Virus record (IMG/VR): IMGVR_UViG_3300047497_000064
Span: 1-36,749 of that record
Reading direction: 5' to 3' (one strand)
Origin: a virus
Length of the DNA stretch: 36,749 nt
Numbering within the stretch: position 1 is the stretch's first letter; each line of letters starts with the position of its first letter. This document shows, one piece after another, positions 32,342 through 36,749 of this stretch. A model generated the notes under the pieces. That model had not been told where the DNA came from, did no database searches, and was given only the letters and a program-made list of their open reading frames with translations. Position numbers and translations under genes: made by a program.

Positions 32342-32512
32342 ATGGCTACCACACTCAAAGAGGAAATCCTGACCGTGCGAATCCCTAAGGCCCTAAAAGA
32401 GAAGTTGGGAGAAGCGGCCCGAATGGACCAACGTACTCTTTCCAACCTGGTCGTCGTCATCCTTACTAAGGGTCTCGAGGATCGGCTGAAGAAAGCCACG
32501 GAAGCGGCCTAA
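32342..32512 (+). CDS. Ribbon-helix-helix transcriptional regulator (56 aa)
   Basis: 56 residues: ILTVRIPKALKEKLGEAARM, DQRTLSNLVVVILTKGLEDR. This is the CopG/Arc/MetJ-type layout: a short beta strand (residues ~8-14) that reads DNA as a dimer, then two helices with a turn at MDQRT. It is preceded by the consensus promoter and has no ribosome site, so it is probably translated as a leaderless mRNA. Inverted repeats in the 160 bases downstream are candidate operators. Probable early-region repressor by position. Confidence 0.8.
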   Translation: MATTLKEEILTVRIPKALKEKLGEAARMDQRTLSNLVVVILTKGLEDRLKKATEAA

Positions 32513-32575
32513 GAGGTCGATATTTCAATGCGATACATCGCACCCAACACACTGCGTCCTATAGGATATAACTCG

Positions 32576-32638
32576 TTTATTGACAGTGGGTTAACAGAAT
32601 CTGTCAGTAAACAAAAACCTGCATTTTCCCTTGTTTAC
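32576..32638. promoter_or_regulatory. Two overlapping inverted repeats, candidate operators
   Basis: TTTATTGACAG (32576-32586) faces CTGTCAGTAAA (32601-32611), 10 of 11 pairs, around a GTTAAC. GTAAACAA (32607-32614) faces TTGTTTAC (32631-32638), 8 of 8. A TTGACA (32580-32585) sits in the first arm, but no good -10 follows at 16-18 bases. The stretch 32513-32673 has no gene and is AT-richer than its surroundings; it lies between the RHH gene and the rest of the early operon. Confidence 0.6.
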
Positions 32639-32673
32639 GCTGATTTCTTGCGGGCATGAATTGGAGGCGTTCT

Positions 32674-32868
32674 ATGTGCTCTAGCTGCGCAGGCCACTAC
32701 GAAGACCCCGACGTGACGATCTACGTCGACGACGAACCAGAGCCGGAATGCCCGCACACGCAGGTTTCCTGGGACGGCTATCGCTCGCTTTTCAAGTGCA
32801 AGAGCTGTGGGGCCCAGATCGTGAACACCGAATTGGCGGAGGCGCTCGGCCTCACGCCCACGGAGTGA
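32674..32868 (+). CDS. Small zinc-ribbon-like protein (64 aa)
   Basis: ATG 32674 chosen over ATG 32656 because GGAGG (32662-32666) lies 7 bases upstream. Cys pattern: MCSSCAGH, a Cys-Pro-His (ECPHTQ), and FKCKSCGAQI, suggesting one or two zinc sites. Acidic middle. Unknown function. Confidence 0.7.
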   Translation: MCSSCAGHYEDPDVTIYVDDEPEPECPHTQVSWDGYRSLFKCKSCGAQIVNTELAEALGLTPTE

Positions 32869-32870
32869 CT

Positions 32871-33077
32871 ATGAGCGGCTTTTCGATCAACGACTATTCG
32901 ATTCGCCTGTCGGTCGTGTCCACGCATGAAGAGGTTCGCGTCCACACCTACACCGGTCCCTGGGACCACAACTGGTGCGCGGTGGTTGCGGGTTGGGAAG
33001 ACGGCCCGCGCGGCACCAATTCGGATGAAGCGGGTGCCATCGACGATTTGTTGGAGCAGTTGGGAGTTCGAATCTAA
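32871..33077 (+). CDS. Hypothetical protein (68 aa)
   Basis: Starts 3 bases after the previous gene ends. Beta-rich and Trp-containing (YSIRLSVVSTHEEVRVHTYT, GPWDHNWCAVVAGW) with a helical end (DEAGAIDDLLEQLGVRI). No family recognised. Confidence 0.65.
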   Translation: MSGFSINDYSIRLSVVSTHEEVRVHTYTGPWDHNWCAVVAGWEDGPRGTNSDEAGAIDDLLEQLGVRI

Positions 33078-33089
33078 AAAGGAGGCTGT

Positions 33090-34325
33090 ATGTCGGAACA
33101 ATTACCCAGTCAGAAGTTCGCGAATGCGCCGATCCCCGAGCGCAAGCAATACAAAAAGCCGGAAACCTTCGGCGATCTGTTGGAGGAGGCCAAAATCGAG
33201 CAAAGTGCCGCTAAAGTTGGCATTTTCGGGCTGCAGGGCAGCGGGAAATCCACACTCGCGGCGCTGATGTCCATCGGGCTCAGCAAGACTTACCACGGTG
33301 GCGCGCCCGTGGCCTACCACGACACCGAAAACGGCTCGGACTTTTTGAAGCCGCTTTTCGATGCGGAAGGCGTTCAACTGCTGGTGCGGAAGAGCAAGTG
33401 TTTCGCCGACGCCGCGGCAACGCTGCACGAAGCCGCGCGCCGGGGTTGCTGCACGTTCATCGAGGATTCCATTACCGGCGACTGGGACGAGCTCACCGAG
33501 TCGTTCAAGAAAAAGAAGGGCATCTCGAAAATCGAGCTCTACCACTGGGGAATGCTGAAACCGCAGTGGAATGAGGAGTGGGTTGTGCCCATGCTCAACT
33601 CGCCTCTGCACGTCATCACCTGCGGCCGCGCCGGCGATGTGTGGCAGGAAGTTGACCAGGAGGACGGCTCGACGAAGTCGACGAAGGTGGGCACGAAGAT
33701 GCGCGCCGAGGGGCAATTCGGTTACGAGCCCTCGCTGCTGATCGAAATGCTCTGCCAGCAGAATCTCGGCGGGCGGCGCCGCAAGAACGCCGGCCGGATG
33801 ATTCACTCGGCGACGATCCTCAAAGATCGCGCTCGCTTCCTGAACGGCAAGAGCTTCGATTGGCCGGATATCAACACCTACAAAGCCGGCGACTGGAAAA
33901 AATACTTCGAGGTTTTCCAGCCGCACTTCAATTTCCTCAACATCGGCGGGAAGCACGTCGCCGTGAATCCCGCGGATTCTCAGCAGCTTTTCGACGGCAA
34001 CGGCAACGCCGATTACTACAAGCGCAAGCAGGAAATTCAGATCGCTCTCGAGGAGATCGAGGGCACGCTGGTGGCGATCTGGCCAGGCGCGGACGCGAAG
34101 AGCAAGAAGTTCAAGGCCATGGCGATCTACACGCTCTTCGGCACGCGCAGTTGGGAAAAGGTCACTACGCTGCCGATCGCTGACCTGGAAGCCGGCCTGA
34201 TTCGCCTGCGTGCGATCGAGCAAAACACCAAAAACACGCCCATGGACGAGGAGGACGTGGTCAATGCCGTCCTGCTCGAGCAGATGGGCCAAGCGGCGCC
34301 AGCACCCGTGCACGTCGTTTCGTAA
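33090..34325 (+). CDS. Sak4/RecA-like phage ATPase (AAA_24-type)
   Basis: 411 residues; GGAGG upstream of the ATG. Walker A at residues 47-55 (GLQGSGKST) after a short strand (AKVGIFG), a Walker B-like CCTFIEDSIT near 120-129, and HVITCGRAGDVWQEV further on, which fits the RecA-like core of phage ATP-binding proteins such as Sak4 single-strand annealing recombinases. The C-terminal ~130 residues are an additional helical region (DYYKRKQEIQIALEEIEGTL...). A role in phage DNA recombination or replication is the usual inference. Confidence 0.8.
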   Translation: MSEQLPSQKFANAPIPERKQYKKPETFGDLLEEAKIEQSAAKVGIFGLQGSGKSTLAALMSIGLSKTYHGGAPVAYHDTENGSDFLKPLFDAEGVQLLVRKSKCFADAAATLHEAARRGCCTFIEDSITGDWDELTESFKKKKGISKIELYHWGMLKPQWNEEWVVPMLNSPLHVITCGRAGDVWQEVDQEDGSTKSTKVGTKMRAEGQFGYEPSLLIEMLCQQNLGGRRRKNAGRMIHSATILKDRARFLNGKSFDWPDINTYKAGDWKKYFEVFQPHFNFLNIGGKHVAVNPADSQQLFDGNGNADYYKRKQEIQIALEEIEGTLVAIWPGADAKSKKFKAMAIYTLFGTRSWEKVTTLPIADLEAGLIRLRAIEQNTKNTPMDEEDVVNAVLLEQMGQAAPAPVHVVS

Positions 34326-34420
34326 AGGTCTCGCCGTCAGGCCCTTTGCGCGGGCCGGGCTGGGTACCGTGTGGTCCCGAGCGGTGGCGAGGGTTCGGGA
34401 CAAATTTTCCGGAGGGCGCG

Positions 34421-34657
34421 ATGAAGATCACGGCGATGGAGTGGATGCGGTCAAAACCGGTTGTGCCGCAGCGCGACGTGGAAATTGCTGCGCTGGTGCT
34501 CGGCCTCGAGGACAAAGAGCGCGCCGATCTCACGCAATTTTACCGTCGCGAATTCGAGAGAGAGCGGCGCCGTGAACGCATTCGACAGATGGTCGCCCTG
34601 GCGGCGTTCGTCGCCCTTATAGCGATTTGCGTCGCTGCGGTGTGGGCGAAGCTGTGA
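34421..34657 (+). CDS. Tail-anchored small membrane protein (78 aa)
   Basis: CGGAGGG 6 bases upstream of the ATG. A soluble basic/acidic helix (QRDVEIAALVLGLEDKERAD, then FERERRRERIRQ) precedes a C-terminal membrane segment (MVALAAFVALIAICVAAVWA). C-tail anchoring with the N-terminus inside is the simplest topology. Unknown function. The 95 bases before it hold no gene that I can support. Confidence 0.65.
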   Translation: MKITAMEWMRSKPVVPQRDVEIAALVLGLEDKERADLTQFYRREFERERRRERIRQMVALAAFVALIAICVAAVWAKL

Positions 34658-34749
34658 GCGGCTTTTTCGCTTTTCTCTTCCGCGCGACGCGATGGCGCTG
34701 GGCTTTGAAGTGGTACGGGATTTTTTCGTGCATGGAGGGACGCCGATGA
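34654..34749 (+). CDS. Mini-protein (31 aa), coupled on both sides
   Basis: GTG 34654 overlaps the previous TGA, and its own TGA overlaps the next ATG (34746). Aromatic and basic: MSGFFAFLFRATRWRWALKW then YGIF..., ending in RR; likely membrane-active or membrane-bound. The double overlap argues that it is real. Confidence 0.5.
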   Translation: MSGFFAFLFRATRWRWALKWYGIFSCMEGRR

Positions 34750-34943
34750 TCGACACGATGACGAAAACACCGACGGAATTGCGCCAGCTGGCCTCGGAGC
34801 GCCTCAAAACGCTCTGCATGTGCGGCCACCCGATGGCGAAACACGCGCATGGCACAGCGTTCTGCCAACACGTCGGCGAAGGCTACAAGCCCTGTTTCTG
34901 CGACAAGTTTGTCGATCCGGTGACGCCGGCGGCCGCTGCTTAA
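34746..34943 (+). CDS. Small Cys/His-rich protein (65 aa)
   Basis: ATG 34746 is preceded by GGAGGG; the frame is also open from ATG 34692. Motif order: CMCGHPMAKHAHG, FCQHV, PCFCDKF, a Cys/His set repeatedly seen in small phage proteins and probably zinc-binding. Unknown role. Confidence 0.65.
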   Translation: MIDTMTKTPTELRQLASERLKTLCMCGHPMAKHAHGTAFCQHVGEGYKPCFCDKFVDPVTPAAAA

Positions 34944-34958
34944 AAATTTTTGCTTGTT

Positions 34959-34970
34959 CGGTACGTACCG
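34959..34970. promoter_or_regulatory. Perfect 12-bp palindrome, possible operator
   Basis: CGGTACGTACCG is fully self-complementary. It lies between a TTGCTT (34950-34955) and a poor -10-like TTTATG (34973-34978) at 17-base spacing, 50 bases upstream of the initiator-like gene. The promoter boxes are weak; the palindrome is certain. Confidence 0.5.
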
Positions 34971-35020
34971 CGTTTATGTGCGTAAATGCAGGGTTTTTCT
35001 TAGGGACCAGGGGGCTGAGG

Positions 35021-35800
35021 ATGAGCTGGCAGGCCGTGACGTGGGTATTAGAGCGTTCAGAGGCGACGTTGGGGGCGAGGTTGGTTCTTCTTTCGATTGC
35101 GAGTCATGCGAATCGGGATGGGCGCGAAGCGTATCCAGGCCTGCGTACGATCGCCCTGGAATCTCGGCTTTCGCGTAGCCAGGTCATCCGGTGCGTCCGC
35201 ACTCTGGAGGAAGCGGGCGAACTCCTAGTACTTCGTGGGCATGGCCGCAACAATGTGAACCAATACCGACTGCCGCACGTTTCTGAGTGGCTAAAAGGTA
35301 GCAGGATGGAACCTTTTCGCGAGACCGAAAAGGTGTCAAAAGGTAGCAGGATGGAACCTTTTTGCGAGACCGAAAAGGTGTCATTTAAGCCCGGAAAAGG
35401 TCGCATCCATGACACCCGAACCGTAGGAACCGTAAAACATAACCCCCCTGTAGTCCCCCCAAGGGGGGACGAAACCCAAACTTTCCACAGTTCGGAGCCT
35501 TTCCACAGTTCGGAACCTTTTTGCGAGACCGAAAAGGTGTCATTTAAGCCCGGAAAAGGTCGCATCCATGACACCCGAACCGTAGGAACCGTAAAACATA
35601 ACCCCCCTGTAGTCCCCCCAAGGGGGGACGAAACCCAAATTTTCAGTTGGTCCGGCCAGCATGTCGAGGTCGAGATGGGGCGGCGCCGCCGGCTGCCTCG
35701 TCTCGATGCCTACGCCGGTTCGAGAGCGGAAGACGTGGTGCAGTTCCTTGAGCGACAAGGCTTCGAATCCAGAATTTTGGCGCGTGGTGCAGTTCCTTGA
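35021..35800 (+). CDS. Helix-turn-helix replication-initiator-like protein
   Basis: 259 residues; AGGGGG is 6 bases before ATG 35021. The N-terminal ~85 residues form a winged-helix domain of the helix_turn_helix_36 type: SEATLGARLVLLSIASHANR, AYPGLRTIALESRLSRSQVI, RCVRTLEEAGEL, as in phage and plasmid replication initiators (lambda O-like layout). The middle (residues ~90-207) is built of nested in-frame repeats of 15, 53 and 6 residues and looks unstructured. Codons here may serve as DNA sites rather than protein, as iterons do inside lambda O. The C-terminus (LDAYAGSRAEDVVQFLERQG) is altered by a 49-base tandem duplication. Confidence 0.7.
   Translation: MSWQAVTWVLERSEATLGARLVLLSIASHANRDGREAYPGLRTIALESRLSRSQVIRCVRTLEEAGELLVLRGHGRNNVNQYRLPHVSEWLKGSRMEPFRETEKVSKGSRMEPFCETEKVSFKPGKGRIHDTRTVGTVKHNPPVVPPRGDETQTFHSSEPFHSSEPFCETEKVSFKPGKGRIHDTRTVGTVKHNPPVVPPRGDETQIFSWSGQHVEVEMGRRRRLPRLDAYAGSRAEDVVQFLERQGFESRILARGAVP
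35293..35639. repeat. Nested iteron-like repeats inside the initiator gene (candidate origin)
   Basis: Three repeat orders: 45 bases twice (35293-35337, 35338-35382; 1 mismatch), 128 identical bases twice with period 159 (35353-35480, 35512-35639), and 18 bases twice (35482-35499, 35500-35517; 1 mismatch). All periods are multiples of 3. Within them AAAAGGT occurs seven times (35293, 35328, 35338, 35373, 35395, 35532, 35554) and its inverse ACCTTTT three times (35311, 35356, 35515), giving three identical inverted pairs with a 10-base spacer. Two copies of an 8-bp G/C hairpin (35453-35470, 35612-35629) are included. Confidence 0.9.
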
Positions 35801-35832
35801 GCGACAAGGCTTCGAATCCAGAATTTTGGCGC
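35735..35832. repeat. Exact 49-base tandem duplication at the end of the initiator gene
   Basis: 35735-35783 and 35784-35832 are identical. 49 is not a multiple of 3, so the frame changes and the protein ends RGAVP instead of AQ followed by TGA in the single-copy form. The second copy is effectively intergenic. Confidence 0.95.
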
Positions 35833-35878
35833 AATGAGTTTTGCGGGCTCAACCCGCAAGAGCGAAAAGGAGAACGGG

Positions 35879-36190
35879 ATGAATGCGTGTTATCGGCAGG
35901 GAGATATTTTGTTCGTTCGGAAAGACGCGAAGCCCGCGGGCAAGGCGATTGCGCGGCCGACCGGTCACATTCTCGAAGGCGAGGCTACGGGCCATATTCA
36001 CCGGCTCAGTGCACCGTGTCTTGAAACCGCAGAAGTTTACGAGGTCGACGGAAAACTTTTTGTGTCGAGCGAAGAGGGGATTTCCATCGTTCACGAAGAG
36101 CACCGCACCCTCGATCTGCCGGCGGGGCACTACGAAGTTGTGCGGCAGCGCGAGTACAGCCCCGAAGAAATCCGCAACGTAGCCGACTGA
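35879..36190 (+). CDS. Small partner protein of the DUF6745 cassette (103 aa)
   Basis: ATG 35879 is chosen over 35834 because AAGGAG (35867-35872) lies 6 bases upstream. Features: YRQGDILFVRKDAKP, HILEGEATGHIHRL (a GEATGH-x-H motif), then HEEHRTLDLPAGHYEVVRQR and EYSPEEIRNVAD. By recollection, this small His-rich protein is commonly found next to DUF6745 genes, and here its stop is one base before that gene's ATG, so they are surely co-translated. Function unknown. Confidence 0.75.
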   Translation: MNACYRQGDILFVRKDAKPAGKAIARPTGHILEGEATGHIHRLSAPCLETAEVYEVDGKLFVSSEEGISIVHEEHRTLDLPAGHYEVVRQREYSPEEIRNVAD

Positions 36191-36191
36191 C

Positions 36192-36749
36192 ATGGCAAAG
36201 CGGATCACCAAGCTGACGGAAGAACAGGAAAAGCGCCTGGTCGACGTGCGTAGTGAGTGGCTTTCAATCGGCTACAGCACCGCGCCCGTCGATCGATCTG
36301 AGGCGACCAAGGTCATCGGCGAATTTTATTCACGGATTGGCAAACCCAAACCGGCGGTGATGTTTTTCTCTTCGCCGATGATGTGCATTCTTGCTTGGGG
36401 AGCGTTAAAGGCCCTGGCTGGAAAAGAATCAAAGCAGCTCTGGTCGCAGCTCGAGTCGCAGCTCGAGTCGCAGCTCGAGTCGCAGCTCGAGTCGCAGCTC
36501 AGGTCGCAGCTCGAGTCGCAGCTCTGGTCGCGGCTCTGGTCGAAGCTCGAATCGCAGCTCGAGTCGCAGCTCTGGTCGCGGCTCGAGTCGCGGCTCGAGT
36601 CGCAGCTCTGGTCGCAGCTCGGATCGCAGCTCGAATCGCAGCTCGAATCGCAGCTCGAATCGCAGCTCGGATCGCAGCTCAGGTCGCAGCTCTGGTCGCA
36701 GCTCTGGTCGCAGCTCTGGTCGCAGCTCGAATCGCAGCTCAGGTTGCAG
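36192..36749 (+). CDS. DUF6745 protein, N-terminal domain and start of repeat array (5' part)
   Basis: ATG one base after the previous stop. Residues 1-81 form the N-terminal domain: [56 protein letters not shown], matching what I recall of DUF6745 N-termini (LT-x-EQ ... R-x-EW ... G-x-ST-x-P-x-DR). From residue 82 (36435) the tetrapeptide repeats begin, 26 units to the contig end. It continues without a frame break at base 172. Confidence 0.85.
   Translation, partial: MAKRITKLTEEQEKRLVDVRSEWLSIGYSTAPVDRSEATKVIGEFYSRIGKPKPAVMFFSSPMMCILAWGALKALAGKESKQLWSQLESQLESQLESQLESQLRSQLESQLWSRLWSKLESQLESQLWSRLESRLESQLWSQLGSQLESQLESQLESQLGSQLRSQLWSQLWSQLWSQLESQLRLQ
36435..36749 (+). repeat. 12-base coding tandem array (right part)
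   Basis: Twenty-six consecutive units of cag-ctc-NNN-tcg, in frame with the DUF6745 gene, running off the contig end. Variation is concentrated in the third codon (TGG, GAG, GAA, AGG, GGA) with occasional changes in the first (CAG/CGG/AAG). Confidence 0.95.
36579..36749. repeat. Right copy of 171-base terminal direct repeat
   Basis: Matches 1-171 except for T at 36705 versus A at 127. See the left copy. Confidence 0.9.

Noticed and set aside
32580-32608. Second promoter starting at TTGACA 32580
   Set aside because: No acceptable -10 box at 16-18 bases; the hexamer is better explained as part of an inverted repeat.

Overview
The window is the genome of a tailed bacteriophage with a P22-type (podovirus-like) virion, assembled as a circle. 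Its first 171 bases recur as its last 171 with one mismatch, and the same reading frame crosses the junction. The real molecule is therefore probably a circle or permuted genome of about 36,578 bp, opened by chance inside a repeat-rich gene. Base composition is GC-rich and almost every gene is on the + strand, many joined by ATGA/TAATG/GTGA overlaps. The head and tail genes (P22-like portal, coat, gp4-like and gp10-like proteins, gp7-like and other ejection proteins) and many Sec signal peptides point to a Gram-negative host. An acidobacterial or other environmental host is only a guess. No integrase, DNA polymerase or complete tRNA was seen.

Layout. Around the map the + strand transcription unit starts at a consensus promoter at 32,305-32,333, just after a strong terminator at 32,205-32,240. 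(a) 32.3-36.7 kb, running across the ends into 1-7 kb, is the early and accessory region. It holds a ribbon-helix-helix regulator with no visible leader, small zinc-ribbon proteins, a Sak4/RecA-like ATPase, and an HTH replication-initiator-like gene carrying iteron-like repeats (possible origin). It continues with a two-gene cassette ending in a DUF6745 protein with about 54 tetrapeptide repeats, a ParB-like protein, an Acb2/Tad1-hairpin protein (candidate anti-CBASS sponge), a DUF7694 protein, a DnaA-domain-IV protein, an NrdR-like zinc ribbon and an HNH protein. (b) 7.2-14.3 kb holds terminase small and large subunits, a run of small head-region proteins, a P22-like portal and a scaffold-like protein. 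(c) 14.4-25.4 kb holds coat, decoration-like, gp4-like and gp10-like proteins, a GNAT and three ejection-type proteins. (d) 25.3-29.6 kb is the host-interaction region. It has a two-gene minus-strand insertion, a 494-bp tandem triplication of the fibre N-terminal domain, the full fibre gene, and further secreted proteins, one interrupted by an amber codon. (e) 29.8-32.2 kb is the lysis region: two small membrane proteins (holin candidates), a GH73-type endolysin, an N-anchored helical protein and a C-terminal late gene, closed by the terminator.

Most interesting points: the hypervariable tetrapeptide array with a visible Arg/Trp polymorphism between the two contig ends; the fibre-domain triplication, whose middle copy is exactly the mosaic expected from unequal crossing over and whose junction carries a 60-base piece of an ejection-protein gene; iteron-like repeats inside the initiator gene; the Acb2-like protein; and several signal peptides on proteins encoded within a virion gene block.
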